Below are positions 45,816 to 57,402 of a DNA stretch of 64,000 bases, in pieces. Positions within the stretch are counted from its first letter, which is position 1, and every line of letters starts with the position of its first letter. The DNA is from Hofstenia miamia (Eukaryota > Xenacoelomorpha > Acoela), in contig SCFE01000034.1 in assembly GCA_004352715.1 (NCBI GenBank), positions 1,087,310 to 1,151,309 of the forward strand. The letters run 5' to 3'. The notes beneath the pieces are model-generated. The model did no database searches. It saw only the letters and a program-made list of their open reading frames with translations, and had not been told where the DNA came from. A program made the position numbers and the translations under genes.

Positions 45816-45816
45816 T

Positions 45817-46041
45817 TCAACCAGCATACGTAATTTTCATGCTGTTCTCATTTCCATATAATGAAACGTTCACATGAATGCATCCGTCATTGGTGCAATG
45901 AAATTCTTCACAGCAAAATCTATAAAATCCACATCTTCCAAAAGTCTTTCCACAAAACAGACTCATGAACGCATTGAAAGGTACTGTTATCACCCGATAA
46001 CTTCCTAAATCCAAATTTATTCTGTATTTCTTTAGAAATTT
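45817..46041 (-). CDS. Cysteine-rich open frame, possible terminal exon
   Basis: The minus-strand frame is open from a stop near 46042 to 45817, without an early ATG; the first Met is at about 45966. A possible splice acceptor (GGATTTAG) lies near 46005. The middle has six cysteines with spacing C-x6-C-x5-CC-x4-C-x4-C, which is the inhibitor-cystine-knot arrangement found in many small secreted proteins of varied function. A sequence of about 20 residues rich in polar and beta-type residues follows to the stop. No signal peptide is visible here; it would have to be in an upstream exon at higher coordinates. Function not assigned. It may be chance, though six clustered cysteines are rare in AT-rich noise. 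Confidence 0.35.
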   Translation of the reverse strand, partial: KFLKKYRINLDLGSYRVITVPFNAFMSLFCGKTFGRCGFYRFCCEEFHCTNDGCIHVNVSLYGNENSMKITYAG

Positions 46042-46042
46042 T

Positions 46043-46533
46043 CAAAAGTAGAAAGTGGGCTTTGTTGTAAATTTATAAGGAAATTACATAAGCATTATAT
46101 GTTACACATCTTTCTTAAGGTTATCTAATTGTAAGAGTGATAATAGCTGTCATTAAGATTATATATATATATATATATAAGGTGCCTGATAATTTATTTT
46201 AATTACAATCTATCAAATATTAATGACGTTCGGTTAACAAAAATAAAGTTTGTGCGCAAAAATATGATATATTCATTAATCGCTCCGGAGCCATGACCAT
46301 AACTCAAACTACATGAGTACATGTAAATAAAGGAATGAAGCTTCAACCAAAAACTTACAAAATTTTACTCAAGTTTCGTGAAGAATGCGGAGTTTTGAGG
46401 TCTCATACAGCAACAAAATAAAATACAAATTCGCATGCCTCCATATTATGCTATGTACATTTAACCTCAGCAAGACTTTCAGTGAAATGGGATACTGCCG
46501 CATTTAAATCTTTATATTTATAAACATATCCCA
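46043..46533. other. Unannotated stretch
   Basis: Holds a short TA run (46160-46178). No gene or element is recognised. Upstream exons of the cysteine-rich frame would lie in or beyond this part. Confidence 0.3.
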
Positions 46534-46617
46534 AGAGAGACCAGGGGCAAGTCTACAGGCTGTAGCCCACCCAATTCTCCACTCTAGTCCACCCAATTAA
46601 ACATGCCGTCATGAAGC

Positions 46618-46619
<2 letters not shown>

Positions 46620-46662
<43 letters not shown>
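46620..46662. repeat. (TA)n microsatellite
   Basis: A perfect TA run, directly 5' of a truncated Penelope-like fragment. Confidence 0.95.
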
Positions 46663-46665
<3 letters not shown>

Positions 46666-47096
46666 TAAGATCAAACTATCCAAAAATCGGTCATGCAATT
46701 TTGTTAAAGAAACTTACTATGGAACTGAAAAAAACAACAGGCTATCATGAACCCAATTGGCGCATCAGGTCAACAAAGTCTGATATTCCATATAGCTCAT
46801 ATTGTAGTAAAACTAACACCATAAAAGCCTTTAATCAATCATGCTAAATTGACATTATCAAATTATAAACATTTAACAAATGCCACTCAAAAAATCTTTC
46901 AGACATTAGAGAAAAATTGTTATCCATACAACATTATCAAGCAGTTATCGAATGACATGTTTTTAAGTAATAATCAAAATAAAGATCAAATAGAAAATGC
47001 CACTGATGAAACTAAGACTAGTATATATTTGAAGCTTCTTTATTGCAGTAACCAAGTCATTAAAGTAAAGCTTATGTTATAATAATGAACAACAAA
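46663..47096 (+). pseudogene. Penelope-like fragment C1
   Basis: Plus-strand text matches the PLE linker upstream of GIY-YIG: IFQTLEKNCYPYNIIKQLSN, DMFLSNNQNKDQIENATDET and IYLKLLYCSNQVIKVK. The same segment recurs at 48800-49200. It breaks off at 47096 within ATGAACAACAAACTA, where a LINE begins. No RT core or nuclease remains. Confidence 0.65.
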
Positions 47097-48676
47097 CTAA
47101 TCTATGGACAGAATTTTTACATGAAATAAATAAATTTTTAAGGCTGCAAGTCCCTTTCCAGCATAGGAGGTTGTCTCCACCAATCATTGATAATGCATTC
47201 AGCTCATGCTAGCGCAGTGCTAACTTCTTACATATGGCATCGATCTTTTTGCAATGCAAACAAGCTACAATTTGGGAAAATATTGTCATTTATAAAGTGG
47301 ATAGAACTTTTTGGGAAGTATTCAAACTTTATCAGTCAATGAGATGCTTTTTTCTTATTCCTTGCACAACTAATTGAAACCTGTTTGCCACTGAAAAAAG
47401 TGAAAATATGCCATAGTGACATCCCTGGATAAATGAAAATATAAAAAAACTACTAAAGAAAAAAGGAATATCATTGGATCAAGCTGATTTTACTAAATTT
47501 AGGAAACTAGGCAAACTATATAAACAGAATTTCTACTTTACGAACAACATGTTGAAGAAATCGAACACGTTAGCCATTCACAGTCGTGGCCATGCATTAA
47601 GAGAATGAGTGATATATCTGTTCGTTCACATCAGCTCACTATTGGAGGTGCTCTTAGTAAAATGTCTCAGATACTAAGCCAATAAAATAAATTCAAATTA
47701 AATAGAATCTGTTAGTCACTTCCAACCAATTTCTTTTAAAACAAGAAGAAAACCTTCTTCTGAAATAGAATATGATAAAATAACGATATTTCAAATTTAC
47801 ATCGTCGCNCTCAAAATTATTCAGGAGAAAGTTCCCATGATTATGCAGCTTCGCAGAACATCTGTACTACAACAATATGGTCCTCCTTTCCACAGCGCTA
47901 AAGTTGTGAAACAGTGGATTACCTCACAAGACTTTCGGCTGCTTGAGAACTGGCCGGGAAGCTCCCCAGACATCAACGTCATANTTTAAAACAAGAAGAA
48001 AACCTTCTTCTGAAATAGAATATGATAAAATAACGATATTTCAAATTTACATCGTCGCAAAGCTTCAGGTACGGATAACAAATCTCATGTACTGCCAAAT
48101 TGGATTTTACAAACTTTCTGATCGCGAGTTTAAGCCAAAATATTAGCTGGATTAGATCCTAAGCAATTTGGAGGAACACTAGTCCTTTTTACAGTCCATG
48201 CGTTAATAGAAGCTATGCACAATTGGCTTTCTATGCTCGAAAACAAAGAGTCCTAATTACGAACATTCCTTTTCGACTTCAAGAAAGCATTTTTCAGTTA
48301 TCTTATAATATTATATCTTTTACAGGACATAGGAGTTGACCCATTAATAGTCCAGTGGATATCATCTTTTTTATACAGCCGAAGCAAAGAGGACGTCTAC
48401 CTGATGACACATTTTTGTCTTAGAAAATAGTGAATGCTGGCATACCACAAGGCACAAAAGTGGATCCATGGATATACATATTATTCCTAAATAATCTATT
48501 GATAAATTACGAATTCCACACCAAATTTGTTGATGACACTACCGCATGGCATTACCTAAAAAGAGCTAAATCCCTAATATCAGATAACGTTGTACAAACA
48601 GTCCAAATCTGTGTAATGCAAGCAATGCAGTGATCAATATAAAGAAAACAAAATAATCAACAATTTTCTATCTTTA
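47097..48676 (+). mobile_element. LINE copy C (inverted counterpart of copy B)
   Basis: The plus strand is collinear with 24540-22830 on the other strand at about 95% by eye. It reads PWINENIKKLLKKKGISLD, NKESY, DFKKAF (degraded), GIPQGTKVDPWIYILFLNNL and FVDDTTAW (48430-48630). It begins further 3' than copy B, so the GDFN endonuclease part is absent. Two single Ns (47809, 47984) and a foreign 174-base piece interrupt it. The sequence after the RT, including the TA run and the start of the following PLE, is the same as in B. Confidence 0.65.
47735..48058 (+). repeat. 74-bp direct repeat enclosing a Tc1 transposase piece between two Ns
   Basis: 47735-47808 equals 47985-48058. Between them, bounded by N at 47809 and 47984, lie 174 bases. 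These read as a Tc1/mariner DDE segment: QQYGPPFHSAKVVKQWI, then RLLENWPGSSPDINVI, the part around the second Asp and the SPDxNxIE box. This piece does not belong to the LINE around it. Confidence 0.75.
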
Positions 48677-49560
48677 TATATATATATATATATATATATC
48701 CAGTACATTCAAAGGTAATTATACTGAGCTTTGATATATTCATGTTAGCTTGACGTTAGAATAGACCGGTTTCGATTTTATATCACCAGTATAACAAATT
48801 AAATTTTTTTGATGTGTGCATACATAAATTCAACAACTATCATGAAGCCAATTGGCATATCAAGTCAACAAATTCCAGACTCTATATTCCATACAGCTCT
48901 TATTGTAATAAAACGTACAAAACTAACACCATAAAAGCATTATTTAATCGTGCTAAACTAACATCATCAAATTATAAACATTCCACAGATGGCAGTGGAA
49001 GAATCTTTCAGACATTAGAGAAAAATGGTTATCCACAAAACATTATCAAGAAGTTCTCGAACGACATGTTTTTAAGTAATAATAATACTAAAGATCAAAT
49101 AGAAAACGTCACTAATGAAACTAAGAATGGTATATATTTAAAGCTTCTATATTGCAGTAACCAAGTCATTAAAGTAAAGAAAAAGGTTGTAATAATGAAC
49201 AACAAACTAAAGCAGACAAAGATAATACCAACACTTACATCATTTAAAACATCAAACATCAGTAAAAACTAAGATCCAGTTCCGAAAAAATTTAGTTTCT
49301 TCCTTAATATATAAATATCATTGTGATAATTGTAAAAAATCATACATCGGAGAAACCAAAACATATCTAGGAACCAGAAAAAAACATCTAAGATCAAGAA
49401 ATATATTTACACAAACATGCTACAACAGAAGATAATTTCTATATACTACTAAGATCAGACTATCTAAAAATCGGTGAAGTAATTTTCATTAAGGAAACTA
49501 AGAAAGATCAACTATTAAATATAGAACAAAGCATGTTAACATTAAACTTATTTTAAAATT
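48677..49560 (+). mobile_element. Penelope-like element C2 (decayed)
   Basis: It starts after a TA run with an inverted terminal sequence (48735-48795) holding a degenerate hammerhead core on the minus strand. The linker frame follows (48814-49272: FQTLEKNGYPQNIIKKFSND, KQTKIIPTLTSFKTSNISKN). A broken GIY-YIG domain comes next (about 49300-49555: YHCDNCKKSYIGETK, then LLNIEQSMLTLNLF and a stop). It is the counterpart of element B. No hammerhead-like motif is seen after its stop. Confidence 0.65.
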
Positions 49561-51020
49561 ACACATATATAGTCTAATTTAGAACCTACTTTAATGTTTC
49601 TACACACTAAAGAGACACTTCATAAAATTAAATACAATGCAGAGCCGTGTACAATCCCCTTGTCTGAGTTTCAATACTAAAAAATTAATTAGTTGATATG
49701 ATTTCACATTAATCGGCTATAGTTGAGATTGACTTAAATGCTAAATTGCCCTTATCATTTCACGATAAATTCACGATGCTTTTTCAACAATTTGCTATTT
49801 CCCAAAACATACTATAGAACCTACTTTGACGTTTTTGTGATACCCATAATTAGGCACCAGGTTGAAGATGCGTCAATTAGGTAATAAAGCTGGTATACAT
49901 ACTTTTATATTGTAATTGAATACAGTACATTCACTATGTTGTATATGACTTGGGCTCGGGGCTAGGGTTGGTCCGAATTTTAAATAATCTAAAGTAGGTA
50001 ATGTATACACAATAGCAACCAGTGTGAAAATACTTGGGAAAAGGACATCGTATTATCAGAGAATTGCTTCCAAAGAGAAAAGGCGAAGTGGGAATCATCT
50101 TTTATATATATATTCATTAGTGATGTGCGGGCATTAATACTTATCTGCGAGTACCCAGTTTAGCCCGCCCGCATTCGTGGAAACAGGTTAGCTTTACTGC
50201 TGTGTGGGTAAGGTATTTCTGCTACCTGTATACAAAGAAGCCCTACTCGTACTCCTAAAGCTTATATTTCCTTCCCCGTACCAATACCCGTGTGTTCAAT
50301 TTACAATAACTAATGTGCAAAATAATGTATTCTTATATTGTAACAACGCATTGAAACGTTCAGGGAACAAAATGATATAACGATAAAGATTTTTATATAT
50401 TATATTATAATGCATATCTGCCCGGTCTTGCCTTGGCTTGGGCTTAACCTTTTTTATGTTTTAATCTAGGCTTGGCCTGAGTTTCAGAGCTGGAAGTGGT
50501 ACCTTCTTCCCGGATCGAAGCTGACATCTTTGCAATGAATATTGTATATATGATTTCAAAATGTTTCATATTATCAACATTCTGCTTACCCTGAGTGTGC
50601 ATTCAATAATCATGTAAGAAACCAAAATTAGAATTAATTAGGCAGTTTTTGCACCACTGCAAAGTGACCAAACTGATAAATGAGAAATTTAAATCTAATA
50701 AAATCAAATTGATTTTTCCGACGGTGTTAAATATTAATATTTGGCAAACAGAAATGAATAACTTGGCTTTAATTTTTGATAAATTTGTGGAATGATTTTG
50801 GTGTTTTTTATTATAAATTAATTATTGTACATATTTGATTATAAAAGTGTGTACATTGTATTGAAATAAAAAAAAGTGATAAATTGCAAATATTTGCATA
50901 TAATCGTAGGAAATCTCGGACTGACCTGACCCCAATGCTGAATCTAGGTCATTTCACTTGGAACTGAGATTTCGGTCCATTTACAGCTCTGGCTATAGCC
51001 CACCTAATTCATAGATCCTA
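49561..51020. other. Remainder of the hAT-type insertion
   Basis: No coding content. Near 50115-50300 is a GC-rich patch beginning TAGTGATGTGCGGGC, and near 50410-50480 CCCGGTCTTGCCTTGG. These resemble ends of small DNA transposons, but no matching inverted partner was found. Confidence 0.3.
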
Positions 51021-51040
51021 GACTCGCCTCTAAGAGAGAC

Positions 51041-52352
51041 ATCAAACATGAGTAACAATTTGCCATATTTATTAAATAGAAAGAACCTTGATAAGCAACT
51101 TTCTTTTTGCATATAGAATTCTCGCTTAGAGTAATTCAAATTCATTTAGAGATCTTGAAAGTATACTTAATGTTTCAACTACGTAAAGACTATTTAAGAC
51201 TTTAAGAAGGTTTCAAACTAAATGCAGAGAAAAAAATAGATTAACACTATGTATAATGTACATTAAATATTGATTATGTGAAAATTTACATATGTCACGG
51301 TATAGTATCAAGCCAATGAATTTAATTTATTAAGAGTTCTCTTCAAAGACATTTATATAGAATTAAGAATTACCTGTAGATGCCAATATTGAAAGAAAAA
51401 TGTATGAACTCAACATTTGTTAGAATTGCGAGGGAGACAAAACATTTTCCAATGTACTGTTTCTTAATTATATATTATGTATTGCTAGATAATGGGTGAA
51501 GAAATTGTTAATCCATAAAACTTATTGACCAAAAACCCTGAATTCAGTGTCATCATTGCTGAGGTGCGATCTGTATTAGTGTTTAGAAGGTGATCAGTAT
51601 AGTTTTTCTAAACTAGAGTTAAAGCCTGAAGCCAGAGCCAAGGAGCAAGGCATTTTCTTCTTGGCCGGAACTAGAGTGGGGGAGAATTATTAAAATGTAG
51701 GCGACACATGAGCTGAAGCCAAAGTCATTTGTTTATAGAACAGCGCCCAGACTTGAATTTAGAATTGAAATTCCGGGGGTATCAATATTAAGGAGGGGCA
51801 TTAAATCATAACAGGGAATATGTTAAAGTGAATTCATATATAGTATGCATTCACATGTCTTATGAACATATAACTAAATGGAAATTTATTTTATACATGA
51901 TATCAAATTATAATTACATTAAGCCAAGGCGACCTCTACACCAAGCCGCGACAGCGCGTAAGATTAAATTATTGGAGGCTGGTTTACATTGAACATCATT
52001 TAAAGTAAAAAAATTATACTGTAATCAGAAAAACTATATTTAGCATCAAATAATATACTTATTATATTGACAAACTATATCACGAAAAATTTGCGAATAC
52101 CCAGTACATCGTTTAGATAAATACAAAGTTTTTCATAAAATTCCTTAAATTTTTCTTATTCTTTCATTACATATGTTACACTTAGAATTAGTCTCTATTA
52201 TAACATTAATGGCATTTGAAATGTATGAAAATATATTATAATGAAATTGGGATGATGTGCAGAGATATAGTGTAATATCCAATATTTTCATTTCCCACGC
52301 AAATTAATTCAAATACTAATGCTGCAATTGCGCTTATCTTACAACATTCAAT
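51041..52352. other. Upstream of the THAP pseudogene
   Basis: No gene. Around 51765-51805 the text CAGCGCCCAGACTTGAATTT and CCGGGGGTATC resembles a hAT terminus. No partner was identified. The left end of the P-type element should lie in this stretch but could not be placed. Confidence 0.3.
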
Positions 52353-53416
52353 ATGCCTCGAAAATGCTGTGTTGGTTATTGTACCAGTGGATATGACTCG
52401 AATCCACACAAAGTTCCGATATATCGTTTCCGCCCTAATGCTGATGAAGCAGCTAAATGGAAATGAAGATTGCCAAACTATGTAATTGTATCTCAAAATA
52501 TTGGAGTTTGTAAACTGCACTGGCCCACAAATGTAAAATAAAGGGTGAGACACTCATAGACTTTGCAATCGTTTTTTTAATCACCACTTTTTAAAAAAAA
52601 TATCTTTTAAATATTATTTTCTGAATATATTTTTTAAGCAATAATTTTTTTATTTAAGCATTAAACTTTGAAAACTCTAAAATATTTAGTTTTCTTGCTA
52701 TTTTGTAATTGTGTCTCCCTCTTAGAAAGTGCTAGGAGTATTTTCTGTATCTACTGTACCCCTATCTGTATTCAGAGATGCTCCTCCATCTGTTGTACCA
52801 AGGAAACTCCAGGTAAAAGATCCACAAATAGGACGTCAGCTGATTTAGCAATACTATTCCCAATGAATTGGGACAATTCTGGCAAAAAGATTCTATTCAA
52901 GATTCTCAGACTATAAAAGAACTATTTGCTTCAATTAACGAACGTTATTTACATCTATGTGATAATTCATATGCCTTCTTCGATAAGTAACTGGGAAAAT
53001 TATTTTCTTTTCTCGAAACTGCGATAGGCCAATACAAGACTGGATTTCGACTTTTTTCTTCTCAGATACAGGAATTGGGACTTATCATCTCTTCAAAGGA
53101 TTTAACTCAGTAGAGATCAATTCTGTTCCATCCGTATTGACATTTTGGAGTCAGATAGATGAAGTAATCAGAACTATATTTGATAAGTGTTCTTTAACAT
53201 TTGATGCCTCTAGGTCAAAATTTATCTGTGTGAATTCTTTTACATAGTACTTCTTATCGCAAGGTTGTAGGAGAAAAATTTTATTCAAAGAATTATTTCA
53301 TACTGGCTTTTAAAATATATTAAAAGTCAAAATCAGTTTATTCCTCTCTCCATGAATTTTTGTTTCTACTAAGTATCAGAACTTTTCAAAGGCTCTCTGC
53401 CACACTGCACCTTTTA

Positions 53417-54729
53417 AACTTCAATTTCGCCCAATGAAAATTCAAATTCGCCAAATGAAAATTCAAAGTAGGATTATTAATTTCTTAATATATATATATT
53501 ATATATATATATATATATATACATAGAGAAATTTAAGAAATCGCTTATTGATCATTCGAAATGAGACGCAACAGCAGTGATTTTTCAATTATTTTGCAGC
53601 AAACTGAACTTTGAAATATTTGTTATGAGTGAAATGTAGTCAGCCCAATATAAAAATTTTTTAAAAAATAGAATTTGAAAATTATTTACATATGTTCAAA
53701 TCAGTCAAATATGTAGAGTAAAATAATTTCAAAAATATCAAGCATTGTATAAATCTTAATTTATTAAACACAAATATAACATGACATAACTCTCTTTATT
53801 GACCAAGTTCCATATTTAATCTTTGAAGGACTCTTGAAAGAAATTGTCTAACATTTTGAGTGTATAAAAATAGAAGGCTTGACTGTGGTGATTTTTGAAT
53901 GCCATAGCATACTGTTTCTTCCAGAATTTTTATTCTGTGTTCTTTAAAGTCATAGACACTAGGGGCCTATTCAAGATTTCTTCTCTTCTAATACGTAGTT
54001 GAGACTTTGCATGGGCTTTCATTGCACTCCAGAGACTTTTAATAGGATTCAGCTTTGGGAGTATGGAATATGGGAATATTGATGTTAGATTCATCAATCC
54101 ATAATATTTGGAAACCTTCACTTTCGATCCATTATTGATTAGCTGTATAAAAACAGTTTCTCTTTGTTGATGTCGGAATTTGTTTGAGGTGCATGACGTA
54201 AACGTTTAACAGTATACGCCATTCCATCTAATGACTTCCCAATAGCTTGTTGAGAGACCTGAACGTTGAACTTATTAAAAATTTTATTGGACATTTCTTG
54301 AAGCGTCATGTCAGGATTTTCTGCAATCAATTTCTCTAAAAGTGTTTTAATCTTTGAAGTTATCTTGCGACAAACTGCAACACCCTTTGGTTTCAAGGAA
54401 ATAGTATCGCTCTTCAGTAAGTCTCCAATTGTGCGACGTATCATATTATTTGTATATCTTATTGCGTATGCATCTTCTCCACTGTCAGCAACTGTTATTG
54501 CACGTTTCCATAATTCAATGGTAATTTTTGCATATGGACCTCGTCTTGACATTTTAATTTTGATATATATATANNNNNNNNNNNNNNNNNNNNNNNNNNN
54601 NNNNNNNNNNNNNNNNNNNNNNNNNNNNNNNNNNNNNNNNNNNNNNNNNNNNNNNNNNNNNNNNNNNNNNNNNNNNNNNNNNNNNNNNNNNNNNNNNNNN
54701 NNNNNNNNNNNNNNNNNNNNNNNNNNNTT

Positions 54730-54765
<36 letters not shown>

Positions 54766-54892
54766 GAACATTAATATTACCGTAATTTATATTTCTGCAT
54801 TAAGAAATTAATAATCCTGGTTTGAATTTTTATTTAGCGAAATTGAATTTTGATTTGGCGCATTTGAATTTTCATTTGGCGAAATTGAAATT
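53417..54892 (-). mobile_element. Tc1/IS630-like transposon inside the THAP pseudogene
   Basis: The left end AACTTCAATTTCGCCC and the inverted right end AATTTCAATTTCGCCA continue as inverted repeats for 80-100 bp, down to AGGATTATTAATTTCTTAAT. TA flanks both ends (53415-53416, 54893-54894). Each repeat contains tandem units of AATTCAAATTCGCC-type, three in the right end and two in the left. Joining the flanks restores collinear P-transposase order. It contains a TA run, an N gap (54574-54727) and a transposase relic. Confidence 0.8.
53796..54552 (-). pseudogene. Tc1/IS630-like transposase, catalytic core deleted
   Basis: The start at 54552 gives MSRRGPYAKITIELWKRAI and an HTH pair typical of the Tc1/IS630 N-terminus, with ENPDMTLQEMSNKI and the winged part, to a stop at 54139 (138 residues). 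The next frame (54121-53930) gives LPKLNPIKSLWSAMK, which equals the SPxLNPIExxWSxxK box with the catalytic Glu replaced by Lys. A third frame adds RIKILEETVCYGIQKSP and ends NMELGQ. The roughly 100 residues with the two catalytic Asp are missing. Not functional. Confidence 0.75.
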
Positions 54893-56399
54893 TAAGAGGC
54901 GTAGTTCATAAAACGGATGATATTTACATTTCAAAGTTTTTACAACTTTATCGGAGAGATCAAAAGCTTGCGCTTTGGTTGTGGATGAAATTTATATTTC
55001 ACGTGGTCTCCACTATCATGGAGAAAGTTTGATGGCTAAGCCAGTAATGTGGACGACATTCCCACTTCATTACTGTGTGTGCTATGTGTAATGATTAAAA
55101 CATGTTTTTCTAATGATCGTTTTATAGCTCGCATGATTCCAGCTGCTAATATTGATGCGGCATTCCAATTTTTTATTGTAAAAGACCTCATATCAACAAT
55201 TCATCAGGCTTCAGGTGTTCTCATTGCATGCATCACTGATAACTATCGCATAAATGAACTCTTTTTAAGCTATTCAATCCTTCATTTGAAATACCAAAGC
55301 TAGATCACCAGTCGCAGACACTTGACTTTATACTGTTTTTAGATACTTCACATTTGATCAAATGTGTTTGGGCAAACTGGACAATCGAAGCTACAAACTA
55401 AATAGATTTCTTTATTTCTAATGACAACAAGGGACCTTTGCTCAAGGCTGAGTTTGCACATGCTAAGGCACCTTACCGTTCAGATTCAGATGAACTAATC
55501 AGATTATCAGATTTAACTTTTTCATGCATTTCACCGACAAGTTACAGAAACAGCGTGTTTGTCTTGCTCTAAAGGTGTTTTCTGAAAAGACAGCAGCAGG
55601 GTTAGTCATTTGTCGATCTTTTTCCAAAGATACAGCTACAGTCTTGTCACATAGTTGTATGGCTCTTTGCGATCTCGCAGATTACTTGCTAACGACATTA
55701 GATGCATACAAGCGTGAATTTATAAAAATGGGTTTTTTTCTCTAGCGATGATATTGAATCGGAGTTTGCCCATTATCGTCGTAGTGCTGGATGTAATTTT
55801 TACATCTCCGCAGTTCATGATATTGAAACTCAAAAGGATTTTTTGTTAAAGGTGTCTACAATCGACCAAACTTCTATAGATCAATCTGATTTTATTTTTA
55901 ATGAAAGGTCGATGGCTATTGTTGAGGAATTGTCAAAATTAGTTCCGAAACTGACGGAAAATTTTTTACAATCCTCGCTTTATGTTGCCGGATATATTTC
56001 GGCGAAGGAACCTCAATTTTCCGCACAATCTTTTTTTCGGAAATGGAAAATACGCGAATATTAGACATTTGTCTAATGAGAGATACAAAAATTTCTTGTC
56101 ATATACAAGAAGTAAATGAGGTCAGCAATTTATCCTGTTCAAAATCATCAGCATTGTTAACATTGCACTTCTCTATGAATCGGGCAATAATTTTGTGCAG
56201 CATTTACCATCTTCATAACAGAGAAGATTCACTTTATCAAACTGTTTTATTATGTTTTCTTCATTCTCCCTTCCACATGACAGTTTGAAATTGAAAGTAG
56301 CTTCACATCGGGTGAATGCTTCGGTGATAAAGTTGTAGACGCTGTATATCATAATGCGTAACATTTTTAAGAATGATAGATATATTTCTAAATGTATCA

Positions 56400-57346
56400 G
56401 TATCAGTAATTGTAGTTTCATCTTATATTAGCTCTATTGCAATATTCCACATAAGTCGAATAATGGTGCTCAGGGAATAAATGTTTTTCTTTCGGGAGGA
56501 AATTACCCCCGAAAAAACCCCCGTAAACAGCTCCAAAATATTTTTTTGAAAAACTATTTCTATTAGCTAATTTTTGTTTCACAGAGCGTTTTGGTGTTAC
56601 AAAAATGCATAAAAATTTATGGAAATTTTAAAGAATTCATTAAATATTAAAAACAACAATAAATTCAGAAAATTAACAAATATTCATATTTGCGAATATA
56701 TTGTAGCTCAGATCGTAATGGAGACGGAGGGGATGCTGGAGCTATTGGAAACCAACAGTTCCAGAGCCGCAATAGTAGCCAAATTTTTATAGGAACGTGT
56801 TCCGGACCGGGAGATGAAGCAGGTTCATATTTGCTCCATCTCCGCAGCCCGTTTTATTGCCAATTTTGATTGCCATCATCGAATTTTGTTTAGAACATAT
56901 TTCTTACCGGGCCAGTAATTTTATCCATAAGTAGACAGTTTCGACTGATTAAATTCAGACATTGTTCTTAATTAATTTTTAATATGATTGTTACGTAATT
57001 TTGTCTCAATCTAAAGTTTAGAAATACAAAGCTATCTTTGGCCTAATAGAGTTTAGTATTTAGCTTAATAGAAATATACAATAAAAATATTAGCAACTTA
57101 CATGTTATACTATTTTTGGGGATTAAATTGAATCTAAAATGAACAATGAAATCAGAAGATTAGGGATTCTTAAATTTTATAAAAAGTTCTTACTATTTTA
57201 AAAACATTTAATTAAAAAGAAATGATAATTCAACATTTATGGTGGGAAGCTATCCAGTAAGTAGAATTTAATTATTACTATTTTCAATGTACAATATCAC
57301 TGCCTAAAAGCGATGCACAATGCCCGGCATAAGTATATAGTATATA

Positions 57347-57402
<56 letters not shown>

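Larger units (their letters stand above)
46542..51032. mobile_element. hAT-type insertion carrying a PLE-LINE-PLE stack (4.5 kb)
   Basis: The left end is CAGGGGCAAGTCTAC. The right end read on the other strand is TAGAGGCGAGTCTAGG. AGAGAGAC occurs directly outside both (46534-46541 and 51033-51040), a perfect 8-bp target duplication. Inside both ends lies GTAGCCCACCCAATT or its variant in the same orientation, a likely subterminal repeat. No hAT transposase is seen. The interior holds retroelement insertions (46620-49560) and about 1.5 kb of unassigned sequence. The retroelements most simply came in after the hAT insertion. Confidence 0.7.
52353..56390 (+). pseudogene. P-element-like transposase with THAP domain (split and decayed)
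   Basis: Starts MPRKCCVGYCTSGYDS: a THAP zinc finger (C-x3-C ... C-x2-H, with CKLHW at the end) that binds transposon ends. A TGA sits where a Trp is expected after KWK. Decayed middle text follows (53010-53210: THLFKGFNS-type). After an insertion (53417-54892) the catalytic region resumes. It shows KACALVVDEIYISRGLHYHG (about 54955), ARMIPAANIDAAFQFFIVKD, LIACITDNYRINELFLSYS, FLDTSHLIKCVWANW, and near the end LYVAGYISAKEP. DEIYI and DTxHLIKxxxxNW are hallmarks of P/THAP9-type transposases. Several stops and shifts; inactive. Such elements are frequent in insects and cnidarians. Confidence 0.75.

Noticed and set aside
56700-56860. GC-richer patch with GGAACGTGTTCCGGACC
   Set aside because: Contains short palindromes but no inverted partner, target duplication or coding pattern; left unassigned.
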